Shown: positions 52,501 through 60,794 of the stretch, piece by piece
How positions within the stretch are numbered: the stretch's first letter is position 1
How the letters are laid out: the number at the start of each line of letters is the position of its first letter
Assembly: GCA_900472295.1 (NCBI GenBank)
Contig: UCIA01000002.1
Location: 496,001-560,000 of the forward strand
Length of the DNA: 64,000 nt
Reading direction: 5' to 3'
Source of the DNA: Hyphomicrobiales bacterium
Lineage (GTDB): Bacteria; Pseudomonadota; Alphaproteobacteria; Rhizobiales; Rhizobiaceae
Translations under genes and position numbers: made by a program
Notes under the pieces: model-generated
Seen by the model: only the letters and a program-made list of their open reading frames with translations
What the model was told of the DNA's origin: nothing
The model's database searches: none

Positions 52501-52722
52501 CTGGCCTTCATCCTCGGCGTCACGCCGCTGGCGATCGCCAGCGGTGCCGGTTCAGGCGCGCAGAACTCCGTCGGCATCGGCGTCATGGGCGGCATGATCG
52601 CGGCGACGGTGATCGGCGTGTTCCTGGTGCCGCTGCTGTTCGTCACGGTGCGGCGCATCTTCAAGGGCAAGGCGGCTAAAGAGGATACGGGCGAGACGCC
52701 AGCAGCAGCCAACCAGCAATAA
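49579..52722 (+). CDS. RND multidrug efflux pump, AcrB/MexB family
   Basis: The 1047-residue proton-driven pump belongs to the HAE1 family: an N-terminal helix followed by two large periplasmic loops and 12 membrane helices. The proton-relay Asp pair is in [17 protein letters not shown] (about 407-408), with the conserved second-half Lys in [14 protein letters not shown]. Substrates cannot be predicted. It overlaps no gene, with 4 bp to the adaptor and 11 bp to the channel gene. Confidence 0.96.
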   Translation: MSAFFINRPIFAWVIAIVIMLGGLLALTTLPISQYPQIAPTTVNISATYPGADAQTVENSVTKVIEQGMTGIDNLDYMTATSTSTGAASITLTFTTAADPDTAQVQTQNKLQLVQSQLPQVVQSNGITVSKSSTGFLMVIGFVSSDGKMNSTDLADYVDSTINDTLKRVEGVGSTQLFGSGYAMRIWLDPDQLAKYALMPSDVASAIEAQNTQVSAGQLGGLPQRKGQQLNATVTAKSRLQTAEQFRNIILKSQTDGSLVRLNDVATVQLGAESYTTQANFNGKPAAGVAINLATGANAISTAEAVRSTINRLSSTFPQGVEVVYPYDTSPFVRLSIEEVVKTLLEAIVLVFLVMFVFLQNLRATIIPTIAVPVVLLGTFGVLSFFGYSINTLTMFAMVLAIGLLVDDAIVVVENVERVMQEEDLSPKEATRKSMNEITGALVGIATVLSAVFVPMAFFGGSTGIIYRQFSVTIVSAMVLSVLVALVLTPALCATILRRPKDHATQTGPFGWFNRVFDRGTTAYRDGSHGIIDRSWRFLAVFLAIVIAMGWMFARLPSSFLPEEDQGILITSVSLPVGATQDRTERVLKQVTDHYLNDEKDAVAGVFTASGFGFGGAGQNVGIAFVPLKEFSQRSSPALSAQAVAGRAMGAFRKIRDAQVFALAPPAIQGFGNTNGFDFYLQDVNGAGHDALIQTRNQLLALAGQSKVLANTRPNGQEDQPQFSVDIDQEKASALGVNLADINNTLSAAWGSDYVNDFIDRGRVKPVYLQSDPNFRMQPEDLDKWQVRNSAGAMVPFSSFASSHWTFGSPRLERYNGSAAVEIQGAAAAGVSSGAAMDEIDKLVAQLPPGYSHEWTGLSHQERLSGNQALSLYAISALVVFLCLAALYESWSIPFAVMLSVPIGIFGALLAASLFGQTNDVYFKVGLLTTIGLAAKNAILIVEFAIERQTAGMGLVEATLEAARQRLRPILMTSLAFILGVTPLAIASGAGSGAQNSVGIGVMGGMIAATVIGVFLVPLLFVTVRRIFKGKAAKEDTGETPAAANQQ

Positions 52723-52733
52723 GGGTTCTTCGT

Positions 52734-54233
52734 ATGACAAGTTTTGAACGTGGCTCGCGAGCCGCGAGGCGGACGCTTGCGCCTCTACTTACCGCCGCCG
52801 TACTCTCGGGCTGTGTCGTCGGCCCGGACTATCAGAAGCCGTTTCTGGCAATGCCGGCAGCTTGGAGCGACCAGAAGTCGTCCAAACCGGCCAGGCCGCC
52901 GCAACTGTCGCAATGGTGGCAGCGCTTGCGCGATCCGCAGTTGAACAGCCTTGTCGAGGAGGCGGTTGCCGGCAATCTCGATGTCGCTACCGCCAAGGCC
53001 AAGATCCGTCAGGCGCGCGCCAGCTACCGCCAGAGCACTGGGACCTTGTTCCCCACCGCCGATGGCAGCGGCTCCGCCACCCGCAACAAGACCGCCGCGA
53101 CCACCGAAAGCGGAGCCGCCAGCGACGCCTACGGCTATTACCAGGCCGGCTTCGACGCCAGCTGGGAGCTCGATCTGTTCGGTGCCAACCGCAGGGGCGT
53201 CGAGGCCGCCCGCTATGGCGTGGATGCTTCCGAGCAGGAGCTGCGCTCAACGCTGCTGACCTTGGTCGGTGACGTCGCCTCCTACTACGCTCAGGCGCGC
53301 GGCTATCAGGCGCGCATCCAGCTGGCGCGGCGCACCGCCGCGTCGCAACAGCAGACCGCGGCGCTGACCCGCACGATGTTGCTGGCTGGCTCGGCAACGG
53401 CGGCGGATGTCGCCAAAGCCCAGGGACAGGCAAGCGCCACCGAGGCCGATGTTCCAACGCTGGAGGCCAGTTACGCCCAAGCCGTGCATCGGCTGTCCGT
53501 GCTGACCGGCCGCCCGCCGGCGGCACTGAACGAGCGGCTGAAGCGCGGCGCGCCGATCCCGACGCCGCGCCTGCCGCTTCCATCAGGCATTCCCGCCGAC
53601 ATCCTGCTGACCCGGCCGGATGTGCGCGTGGCCGAGCGGCAATACGCCCAGTACACCGCCAAGGTCGGCCAGGCCGAGGCGGCGCGTTATCCCTCTGTGA
53701 GCCTCACCGGCAACATCGACACCTCGGCCTTCAAGCTCGGCGACCTCGGCAAGAACTCAACCATCGGCTGGTCGTTCGGACCGGCGCTGAGCGTGCCGAT
53801 CTTCAATGCCGGACAGCTGAAGGCGGCGGCCGACGTCGCCAGGGCCGAGCGCGACCAGTATTTCATCGCCTACAAGGCGTCCGTGCTGACGGCGCTCGAA
53901 GATGTCGAAAACGCCATCGTCGCGCTGCGCCAGGAGCGCATCAGGAACGGCAAGCTCGCGGCTTCCGTAAAATCCTATGGCGAGGCCGCCAATCTCGAGC
54001 GCACGCTGTTCAAGTCAGGCGAAGCCAGCCTTCTCGATGTGCTGGACGCCGAGCGTTCGCTTTATTCGGCAGAGGACGATCTCTTGCAAAGCCGCATCGC
54101 GATTGCCACCGACTATGTCGCGCTCAACAAGGCGCTCGGCGGCGGCTGGGACGGCACTATCGACAGCGCAAGACCTGAAATTGTCGATGCCAAAGCCGGT
54201 CCACGGCTGGCGTCAGCGCCTGCTACGCAATGA
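52734..54233 (+). CDS. RND efflux outer-membrane lipoprotein (OprM/NodT family)
   Basis: The 499-residue TolC-like channel has a lipobox VLSGC (Cys about 27), the family start CVVGPDYQKPFLAMP, and two repeats of the outer-membrane factor helical domain, ending near YVALNKALGGGW. It completes the tripartite pump. The operon therefore contains all three parts and lies just after a two-component system and a Spy-like gene, which fits a stress-responsive exporter. Confidence 0.94.
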   Translation: MTSFERGSRAARRTLAPLLTAAVLSGCVVGPDYQKPFLAMPAAWSDQKSSKPARPPQLSQWWQRLRDPQLNSLVEEAVAGNLDVATAKAKIRQARASYRQSTGTLFPTADGSGSATRNKTAATTESGAASDAYGYYQAGFDASWELDLFGANRRGVEAARYGVDASEQELRSTLLTLVGDVASYYAQARGYQARIQLARRTAASQQQTAALTRTMLLAGSATAADVAKAQGQASATEADVPTLEASYAQAVHRLSVLTGRPPAALNERLKRGAPIPTPRLPLPSGIPADILLTRPDVRVAERQYAQYTAKVGQAEAARYPSVSLTGNIDTSAFKLGDLGKNSTIGWSFGPALSVPIFNAGQLKAAADVARAERDQYFIAYKASVLTALEDVENAIVALRQERIRNGKLAASVKSYGEAANLERTLFKSGEASLLDVLDAERSLYSAEDDLLQSRIAIATDYVALNKALGGGWDGTIDSARPEIVDAKAGPRLASAPATQ

Positions 54234-54254
54234 TGAGCGTTTCGGTGCTTGAAG

Positions 54255-54542
54255 CTAGAGGCGGGTGCGTGTCTGGCGCTGTCCCGGTGCGGCATCGTCC
54301 GCCTTGAAATGCATCTCGTCCTGGACGGCGGCAAAAAACCGCCGGACATCGTTGGCGGCGCAAGCCGCATCGCTGCCGGCGGCGATCGCCTTGTCGAGGA
54401 GTTCGCGGGCCGTGGCCTTCCAGAAGGAGTTGGCCGTATCGCCGTGCAGCCTGCCCAGCCTGGCCGCCACCTCACGCACCAGCATGGTCTGCCGGTCTAG
54501 CGGGAAGGCACGCACATTGGCTGAGGACATATTCTGCACCAT
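54255..54542 (-). CDS. Small rhizobial protein, DUF6074-like
   Basis: The 95-residue protein has the pattern VRAFPLDRQTMLVREVAARLG, then a helical segment FWKATARELLDKAIAAG and DVRRFFAAVQDEMHF. It resembles my recollection of the DUF6074 family, which is restricted to Rhizobiales and has no known role. The ATG at 54542 is used; a second Met at residue 5 is possible. It converges on the efflux operon with a 21-bp gap. Confidence 0.6.
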   Translation of the reverse strand: MVQNMSSANVRAFPLDRQTMLVREVAARLGRLHGDTANSFWKATARELLDKAIAAGSDAACAANDVRRFFAAVQDEMHFKADDAAPGQRQTRTRL

Positions 54543-54677
54543 GACACTGACGCAACGAATCAGACGCTGCTCTATGGCGTCATGACTAGCTGTGAAGTCG
54601 GAAACGGAACCTTAACGCCGCGGAGTCCACGCCTAATCTGGCGAGTCGGTTGGTCGGCCTTCAGGTCGAGCAGAACT

Positions 54678-54974
54678 CTAGATCCGCAGGCCCCTCGCCT
54701 CGCCGCCGCGCTTGGGCGCAATCATCATGTCCCTGGCAAGCAGGCCGCTGACTCGGCAGAACGCCATGAAGGCACGGCAGGCTTCCTCGGTCTTGACCAC
54801 ATCCACAGTGGCGCCGAAGCAGGCATTGAAAGCTGCTTCATAGACCTTGCCCTGGCGCTTCGACGGCCAGCCATGCAGGACATCCAGCGCCTGTTCGACG
54901 CTGTATATTTCCTCTACCGGCATGCCGGGCGCCGGCGCGATGCGCACCGGCACCTCGAATTGCAATCTGTCCAT
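54678..54974 (-). CDS. DUF982 family protein
   Basis: The 98-residue protein has the DUF982 pattern: VPVRIAPAPG, then EQALDVLHGWPSKRQGKVYEAAFNACFGA, then ACRAFMAFCRVSGLL. DUF982 proteins occur in large numbers in rhizobia and their function is unknown. The ATG at 54974 has GGGAG 9 nt upstream; a TTG at 54980 is too close to that site. Confidence 0.82.
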   Translation of the reverse strand: MDRLQFEVPVRIAPAPGMPVEEIYSVEQALDVLHGWPSKRQGKVYEAAFNACFGATVDVVKTEEACRAFMAFCRVSGLLARDMMIAPKRGGEARGLRI

Positions 54975-55127
54975 TTCCAAGTCTCCCGAACTGGCGTCGC
55001 CACAGCAACGCCGTTCGTTCCGTAAAGTTGCTTTGGCCGCTTCTTGCGCAAAAATGTGTCGTCACTGCGGTCGCCGCATCTCGGGGGAGGCCCCGCGCCC
55101 AAGCGCGCGCTTTTCCTGGGACTGCCC

Positions 55128-55364
55128 CTACTGGTTGGCCGGATCGGTCTCGGCCTCATAGGCCATGCGCACGGCCAAGAAGATCACATAGGCCGACGGC
55201 AAAGCGAAGATGGCCGCAAGAACCAGCGCGGCGGTTCCCGCCATGCCGAGCGTCTCGGCGATCGCCCAATAGACCGTGCCGATGCAGATGAGCACCTGTA
55301 CGGAAAGGAACAAGGCAGCCGAGACCGCGCGGGTGACTGTAAGGGTTGTTCTTACGCGTTGCAT
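55128..55364 (-). CDS. Small two-helix membrane protein
   Basis: The 78-residue product has two hydrophobic segments (about 10-32 and 38-62) and a short charged C-terminus, so it is probably an inner-membrane hairpin with no known family. The ATG at 55364 is preferred because CGGAG lies 7 nt upstream. A longer frame from 55412 would start inside the perfect hairpin at 55392-55432 and lacks a ribosome-binding site. The hairpin and a T6 run precede the gene. Confidence 0.65.
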   Translation of the reverse strand: MQRVRTTLTVTRAVSAALFLSVQVLICIGTVYWAIAETLGMAGTAALVLAAIFALPSAYVIFLAVRMAYEAETDPANQ

Positions 55365-55391
55365 GAAAAACTCCGAAAAAACGGCGCGCCG

Positions 55392-55432
55392 CGCGACATC
55401 CGTGACGGCCATCGGCCGTCACGGATGTCGCG
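55392..55432 (-). promoter_or_regulatory. Perfect 19-bp stem hairpin with T-run in the leader of the small membrane gene
   Basis: Two 19-nt arms (55392-55410 and 55414-55432) are perfectly complementary around a 3-nt loop. On the minus strand the stem is followed within 16 nt by a run of six T (55376-55381) and then by the ribosome-binding site of the small membrane gene. It also lies 54 bp after the secreted-protein stop at 55487. It may end transcription from upstream, act as an attenuator of the membrane gene, or be a protein-binding site. Confidence 0.7.
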
Positions 55433-55486
55433 ACGCGAAAACAATGGGATAGGTCTGGAGGTGCGGCGCTCTAGGCCGCGCTCAGC

Positions 55487-55879
55487 TTACGCTGAGGGCG
55501 GCGCCCGGGGTTGGTTGGCATGGCCGCGCGGTGCCGCGATAAAAGCGGATGGCGCCGCTGCCAGAACCGGCAAAGCCTGGTCCAGCAGCAAGAAGCCTGT
55601 AACAGGCGCAATCGCCGCTGCATTGCCGCTGACGGCTTTGGCCGGCACTGGCCTGCCGGCGCGGATTTCGAGCCCTTGCGCCTTGGCCGTGACGCGCAGC
55701 AGCGCAACCGCATCGCCCTGGCGCGCCGTGCTGACGCTCGGCCCGCCCAGATTTGCGGTCACTGACGCTGTCGCTTCCACCTGGAACAGGCTGAGCAACG
55801 ACAGCAGCAGCAAAGCCATCAGGCCCGAGCAGGTTGCCCTGATCGGCGTCATGACTGGTTTTGCGCGCTTGAACGCCAT
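55487..55879 (-). CDS. Putative secreted hypothetical protein
   Basis: The 130-residue product has a basic start, a hydrophobic segment (about 12-35) that fits a signal peptide or anchor, and a low-complexity Ala/Pro/Val-rich remainder with no recognised domain. GGAG lies about 14 nt before the ATG at 55879, which is long. Support for this gene is moderate: the frame is open and the region is otherwise empty. Confidence 0.5.
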   Translation of the reverse strand: MAFKRAKPVMTPIRATCSGLMALLLLSLLSLFQVEATASVTANLGGPSVSTARQGDAVALLRVTAKAQGLEIRAGRPVPAKAVSGNAAAIAPVTGFLLLDQALPVLAAAPSAFIAAPRGHANQPRAPPSA

Positions 55880-56092
55880 GGGAAAGCAAAAATCTCCGAA
55901 TTGTTATATATCGGCCTAGCCGACTGAGCCTCAAAAGGAAAGGTCGGAAGACAACGCCTTCGATCATGAATATCGTCGCCGCGAGCCCGTCGCCGGCAGT
56001 TCTTCCTTGAACCTTGTGGCTTCCGGTGCCAAATCTGAGGAAGTTTTCGAACGGGCTGATATGCACGGCCCGCTTACAGGCAAACGGACACC

Positions 56093-56920
56093 ATGGTCAC
56101 TTATCTCGACGCCGCCACGGCACCCCTCAGGAACACCGGCCAGATCCGCCTCTACGGCGAAGAAGGCTTCGCCGGCATGCGCAAGGCCTGCGATCTCACC
56201 GCGCGCTGCCTGGACGAACTGGTACCGATGGTGCAGCCCGGCGTCACCACCGAAACCATCGACCGTTTCGTCTTCGAATTCGGCATGGACAATGGCGCGC
56301 TGCCGGCGACGCTCAACTATCGCGGCTACACCAAATCGTCCTGCACCTCGATCAACCACGTCGTCTGCCACGGCATCCCCGACAACAAGCCGTTGAAGGA
56401 CGGCGACATAGTCAACATCGATGTCACCTACATTCTCGACGGCTGGCACGGCGATTCCTCGCGCATGTATCCCGTCGGCACCATCAAGCGCGCCGCCGAG
56501 CGCCTGCTCGAAGTCACCCATGAATGCCTGATGCGCGGCATTGCGGCGGTCCGGCCCGGCGCCCGCACCGGCGCCATCGGCGCAGCCATCCAGACCTTTG
56601 CCGAGGCCGAGCGTTGCTCGGTGGTGCGCGACTTCTGCGGCCACGGTGTCGGCCAGTTGTTCCACGACGCGCCCAACATCCTGCACTACGGCACTGCAAG
56701 CGAAGGCGTCGAGATGCGGCCAGGCATGATCTTCACCATCGAGCCGATGATCAATCTCGGCCGCCCGCATGTGAAAGTTCTGTCGGACGGCTGGACGGCG
56801 GTAACGCGCGACCGCTCGCTGTCGGCGCAATACGAGCACACCATCGGCGTCACCGAGACCGGCTGCGAGATCTTCACGCTCTCGCCAAACAAGCTCGACC
56901 GCCCCGGCCTGCCGGCCTGA
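56093..56920 (+). CDS. map: Type I methionine aminopeptidase
   Basis: The 275-residue enzyme removes the initiator Met. The metal ligands are present: Asp in NIDVTYILDGWHGDSSRMY, His in GHGVGQLFHDAP, Glu in FTIEPMI and Glu in QYEHTIGV. The substrate-binding His is in NHVVCHGIP. The ATG at 56093 is the first in frame. radC, often next to map in rhizobia as I recall, lies 2.9 kb away here with a block of three genes between. Confidence 0.95.
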   Translation: MVTYLDAATAPLRNTGQIRLYGEEGFAGMRKACDLTARCLDELVPMVQPGVTTETIDRFVFEFGMDNGALPATLNYRGYTKSSCTSINHVVCHGIPDNKPLKDGDIVNIDVTYILDGWHGDSSRMYPVGTIKRAAERLLEVTHECLMRGIAAVRPGARTGAIGAAIQTFAEAERCSVVRDFCGHGVGQLFHDAPNILHYGTASEGVEMRPGMIFTIEPMINLGRPHVKVLSDGWTAVTRDRSLSAQYEHTIGVTETGCEIFTLSPNKLDRPGLPA

Positions 56921-56937
56921 GCAGTCGAGTTAGGTCA

Positions 56938-56954
56938 GGGCCGGTTAGCGGCCC
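56938..56954. terminator. Small hairpin between convergent map and SDR genes
   Basis: GGGCCG and CGGCCC form a perfect 6-bp stem with a 5-nt loop, 18 bp after the map stop and 6 bp before the SDR stop. No T-run follows on either strand, so termination is only possible. Confidence 0.3.
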
Positions 56955-56959
56955 ATCCC

Positions 56960-57862
56960 TCAGCCGACAACAGCCGGGTGAAGCAGGTCTTCCAGGCCGA
57001 TGTTGCGGTAGATTTCCCGGCGCATCCTGTCGGCGACGCCGTTGACGATCTCGGCGCCGTCCTGCGACGGGTCGACATGGACGCGGAACGGCCGCTTGCC
57101 GAACGGCATGTCCACGACGCGGACGATCTCGCGCGCCACTTCCGACGGGTCGGCGTCGGCTGGCTCGAGGCCGGCCAGTCCCTTCAGCGCCCGTTCGGCG
57201 ATCCCGGCATAGGGTCCGGCTTCATATTCAGCGGCCCGTGCCGCATCCGACGGCTTGCCGGAATGCGCAAAATGATTGGTGCCCTTGGTGAAGGCGCCGG
57301 GAACCATGATGGTGGTTTCGATCCCCCACAGAGCGAGCTCGGTGGAGTAGGACACCGCCAGCGCATCCATCGCCGCCTTGGCGGCAAAGTAAGGCGCGAG
57401 GAACGGCGGAGTACCGCCGCGTGTCGATGACGAGCCGACCCAGACCAGCAAGCCCTTGCCCTGCCCGCGCAGATGCGGAAGGGCGGCGCGATTGACCCGC
57501 TGCGCCCCCAGAACGTTGACATCGTACTGCTGGATGAACTGGTCGGGGGTAAAGGCCTCCGCGGGACCGAACACCATATGACCGGCATTGTGGACGATGA
57601 CGTCGAGCCGGCCTGCATCGGCGATGATCTGGGCGATGCCGGCCTGCGCCGAAGCGTCCGACTGCACGTCGAGTTCAGCGGTGCGCAGATCGGCTTTGTG
57701 CTCTGTGGCCCAGGCGGCGACGGCCGCGACCTGGGGTGCATTGCGCCCGGTGGTCTCGCGCATCGTGGCGTAGACGGTGTGGCCGGCTTCGGCGAGCGAC
57801 TTGGCGGTCATCAGGCCGAAGCCCGAGGACGCGCCGGTGACGAGGATGACGAATTTGGACAT
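56960..57862 (-). CDS. Short-chain dehydrogenase/reductase
   Basis: The 300-residue oxidoreductase has an N-terminal NAD(P)-binding TGASSGFG, NAG at about 93, and the catalytic Ser and YxxxK in SSSTRG...PYFAAKAAMD. The length suits a ketoreductase or steroid-like SDR; the substrate is unknown. It follows the second SDR on the same strand with 66 bp between, and both are divergent from a LysR regulator. Confidence 0.9.
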   Translation of the reverse strand: MSKFVILVTGASSGFGLMTAKSLAEAGHTVYATMRETTGRNAPQVAAVAAWATEHKADLRTAELDVQSDASAQAGIAQIIADAGRLDVIVHNAGHMVFGPAEAFTPDQFIQQYDVNVLGAQRVNRAALPHLRGQGKGLLVWVGSSSTRGGTPPFLAPYFAAKAAMDALAVSYSTELALWGIETTIMVPGAFTKGTNHFAHSGKPSDAARAAEYEAGPYAGIAERALKGLAGLEPADADPSEVAREIVRVVDMPFGKRPFRVHVDPSQDGAEIVNGVADRMRREIYRNIGLEDLLHPAVVG

Positions 57863-57928
57863 GACGATTTCTCCTTGATTGAAGCTAGGGGTGATTGAAG
57901 CGGTTCGGGGTTGGCGGGGCCGGCAGGA

Positions 57929-58669
57929 TCAGATGATCCCGCCATTGGCCCTGAGGGTCTGGCCATTGATCCAGGCGCCGTCCGGACCGGCGAGGAAGGC
58001 GACGGCGTCGGCGATATCCCTAGGTTGGCCGAGACGTTCGAGCGGGGCCAGTTTGGCCAGGCGGTCGATGAGGTCCTGCGGCTTGCCGTCGAGGAACAGC
58101 TTGGTTGCCGTCGGTCCCGGCGCGATGGCGTTGACGGTGATGTTGCGGCCGCGCAATTCCTTGGCCAGCACGCTGGTCATCGCCTCCACGGCAGCCTTTG
58201 TGGCGGCATAGACGCCATACGTCGGCTGCAGCAGGCCGACGACGCTGGATGAGAAATTCACGATTCGGCCGCCGTCGCGCAGGCGCTTTGCCGCCTCCCG
58301 CAACGTGTTGAACGTGCCCTTGAGATTGACGGCGATCGTGCGGTCGAACAGCGCATCGTCGCTGTCGGCGATGGCGGCGAGGTTCATGATGCCGGCATTG
58401 TTGATCAGCACATCGATGCCGCCGAAAGCGGTTTCGACCGTGTCGAACATGCGCGCCACCGCGGCTGCGTCCGAAATGTCGGCCTTGGCCGCTACCGCCT
58501 TGCCGCCTGCCGCTTCGATCCTGGCGACGACCGCCTCCGCGGCAGCGGCGTTGCCGGCATAGTTCACCACGACGGTGAAGCCGTCCCTGGCGAGGCGCTC
58601 GGCGACGGCAGCACCTATGCCGCCCGAGGCGCCGGTGACGATGGCGATCTTGTTGGTCTGGTTGGTCAT
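57929..58669 (-). CDS. Short-chain dehydrogenase/reductase (FabG-like)
   Basis: The 246-residue SDR has TGASGGIGAA at about 12, NNAGIMN at about 88, and the active-site SSSVVG...VYAATKAAVE. It is a typical 3-oxoacyl- or general reductase. GGAG precedes the ATG at 58669; an upstream open frame is in the regulator's promoter. It is the first gene of the two-SDR operon controlled, by inference, by the divergent LysR. Confidence 0.92.
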   Translation of the reverse strand: MTNQTNKIAIVTGASGGIGAAVAERLARDGFTVVVNYAGNAAAAEAVVARIEAAGGKAVAAKADISDAAAVARMFDTVETAFGGIDVLINNAGIMNLAAIADSDDALFDRTIAVNLKGTFNTLREAAKRLRDGGRIVNFSSSVVGLLQPTYGVYAATKAAVEAMTSVLAKELRGRNITVNAIAPGPTATKLFLDGKPQDLIDRLAKLAPLERLGQPRDIADAVAFLAGPDGAWINGQTLRANGGII

Positions 58670-58776
58670 GATCTGTCTCCTTGTTGGATGCCGTTGATCG
58701 GCTGCCAACAAGATGCGCCTTCCCGCGCTGCGGATAATCAGGCATAATCCGACATCATCATTCGAGAATTCGAACA
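58670..58776. promoter_or_regulatory. Divergent promoter with a LysR-type T-N11-A dyad
   Basis: GGAT at 58732-58735 and ATCC at 58747-58750 are separated by exactly 11 nt, the T-N11-A geometry of LysR boxes. A second inverted repeat, CTTGTTGG at 58680 and CCAACAAG ending at 58712, lies near the SDR start. Together they fit regulation of the SDR operon by the LysR gene at 58777. Confidence 0.55.
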
Positions 58777-59679
58777 ATGGATCGCTTCGACGCCATGCGC
58801 GTCTTCATCCGCATCGTCGAGCGGCGCAGCTTCACCAAGGCCGCCGACGATCTTGGCCTGCCCCGCTCATCCGTCACCGATGCGGTAAAGGGTCTGGAGA
58901 GCAGGCTGGGCGTGCGGCTCTTGCAGCGCACGACCCGTCAGGTCAGCCCGACCCTGGATGGCGAAGCCTATTATCAGCGCTGCGTCAGCCTGGTCGCCGA
59001 TCTGGAAGACGCCGAAGGCGCTTTTGTCGGCGCCAAGCCATCGGGCCTGGTCCGCGTCGACATGCACGGCACCCAGGCGCGGTATTTCCTGCTGCCGGGC
59101 CTGCCCCGCTTTCGCGAGCTGTACCCCGACATTCGGCTGCATATCAGCGAGATGCACCAGCCGCTGGATATGATCCGTGAAGGGTTCGACTGCCTCCTGC
59201 GCGCCGGTGAACTCACAGACAGTCCGCTGATCAGCCGGCGCCTGGCCACACTGGAAAGAGGCACCTTCGCCAGCCCCGACTATCTCGCCCGCCTCGGCAC
59301 ACCACAGACGCCCGACGATCTAGCGGGTCACGAGATGGTCGGCCTGATGTCGCCTGATGCAGCCGAGATCATTCCTCTCGTCTTTAGCATCGACGGCAAG
59401 CCTCGCCGGATCACCTTGCCCGCCATGGTGACGGTGACCGGCCCCGAGACCAATGTCGCGTCCGCTTGCCTCGGCCTCGGGCTCATCCAGGTCCCGCGCT
59501 ACCGGGTCGTCTCGGAACTGGCCGGCGGCGCGCTGGTCGAAGTGCTCGCCGGCTTTCCACCGACGCCCTTGCCGGTTCACGTCCTGTATTCACCGACACG
59601 TCAATTGTCGCCGCGCCTGCGCGTGTTCATCGACTGGATGGCCCAACAGTTCCGTATGCGGACCGCGCTGGCGGAGTGA
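58777..59679 (+). CDS. LysR-type regulator of the SDR block
   Basis: The 300-residue protein has the helix-turn-helix MRVFIRIVERRSFTKAADDLGLPRSSVTDAV and a C-terminal effector domain with the AaeR/DmlR-type profile (GxLRVDxxG-like GLVRVDMHG). It is divergent from two SDR genes and probably responds to a substrate of one of them. The ATG is at 58777. The interval to radC, 184 bp, has no evident gene. Confidence 0.9.
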   Translation: MDRFDAMRVFIRIVERRSFTKAADDLGLPRSSVTDAVKGLESRLGVRLLQRTTRQVSPTLDGEAYYQRCVSLVADLEDAEGAFVGAKPSGLVRVDMHGTQARYFLLPGLPRFRELYPDIRLHISEMHQPLDMIREGFDCLLRAGELTDSPLISRRLATLERGTFASPDYLARLGTPQTPDDLAGHEMVGLMSPDAAEIIPLVFSIDGKPRRITLPAMVTVTGPETNVASACLGLGLIQVPRYRVVSELAGGALVEVLAGFPPTPLPVHVLYSPTRQLSPRLRVFIDWMAQQFRMRTALAE

Positions 59680-59863
59680 GGATTGCCGGGCCACGGCAAG
59701 CTGCATTCGATATGTCCGCGCTGTGGCTGCCTCTATGGTCTCTGACCGGCCTCGATATGACAGGCGCAATCCGTTGACCGCTGGCCTTACGCTCACCGCG
59801 AAAAGCACTCGACCGCTGCCGGCCTGTCGCTCTAGTCTTATGCGAAAGCCTTTGAGGTGATCG

Positions 59864-60631
59864 ATGGGGAAAAGTGGCGAAGACGAGCGGGGGTTCTTCT
59901 CCGAGCGGTGGATTGAACCGCCGGCGAAGGACAAGGCGCCAAAGGACAAATCGACCGAGACGCCGCACTATCACGGCCATCGCGACCGCTTGCGCGAGCG
60001 TTTCGTTGCCGGCGGCGCGGATGCCCTGCCCGACTACGAGCTTCTCGAACTGCTGCTGTTTCGCCTGATCCCGCGCGTCGACACCAAGCCGATCGCCAAG
60101 GCGCTTTTGGCGCGCTTCGGCACATTCGGCGAGGTGTTGGGCGCGCCGGTGGCGCTGCTGCAGGAGGTGAAGGGCATTGGCCCCGCCGTGGCGGTCGACC
60201 TGAAGGTGATGGCCGCTGCCGCGCAGCGCATGGCGAAAACCGAAGTCCACGGCCGCGAAGTGCTGTCCAACTGGACGCAGCTTCTTGCCTATATCCGCTC
60301 GGCCATGGCGTTCGAGAACCGCGAACAGTTCCGCATCCTGTTCCTCGACAAGAAGAACGTGCTGATCGCCGATGAGGTGCAGCAGGTCGGCACCGTCGAC
60401 CACACGCCGGTCTACCCACGCGAGGTGATCAAGCGCGCGCTGGAACTCTCGGCCAGCGCCGTCATCCTGGTGCACAACCACCCCTCGGGCGACCCGACGC
60501 CGTCGCGCGCCGACATCGAGATGACCAAGCAGATCATCGACAGCGCCAAGCCGCTCGGCATTTCCGTGCACGACCACATCATCATCGGCAAGAAGGGCAA
60601 TGCCTCGATGAAGGGTTTGTTGTTGATCTGA
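59864..60631 (+). CDS. radC: DNA repair protein RadC (JAMM domain)
   Basis: The 255-residue protein has an N-terminal helix-hairpin-helix region ([26 protein letters not shown]) and a C-terminal JAB/MPN domain with the metal motif [14 protein letters not shown] (about 204-217). The precise biochemical role of RadC is not settled. The ATG is at 59864 after a region with no clear promoter. The extra N-terminal 35 residues are charged and variable. Confidence 0.94.
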   Translation: MGKSGEDERGFFSERWIEPPAKDKAPKDKSTETPHYHGHRDRLRERFVAGGADALPDYELLELLLFRLIPRVDTKPIAKALLARFGTFGEVLGAPVALLQEVKGIGPAVAVDLKVMAAAAQRMAKTEVHGREVLSNWTQLLAYIRSAMAFENREQFRILFLDKKNVLIADEVQQVGTVDHTPVYPREVIKRALELSASAVILVHNHPSGDPTPSRADIEMTKQIIDSAKPLGISVHDHIIIGKKGNASMKGLLLI

Positions 60632-60794
60632 GCCAGGCAAGCTGCAGTCCACTTGCTCTCTGCCGGTCGCGGCACCGCAGAAAGATCAAATTCGGCTGTA
60701 TTTCGAAGCAAAAACTTGCCAGCCACCTTCCAACTTGAATTTTCCGCCTATCTGGGTTTCATAAGTCGGCAAATAACCTAGGGAGGAATTCAAT

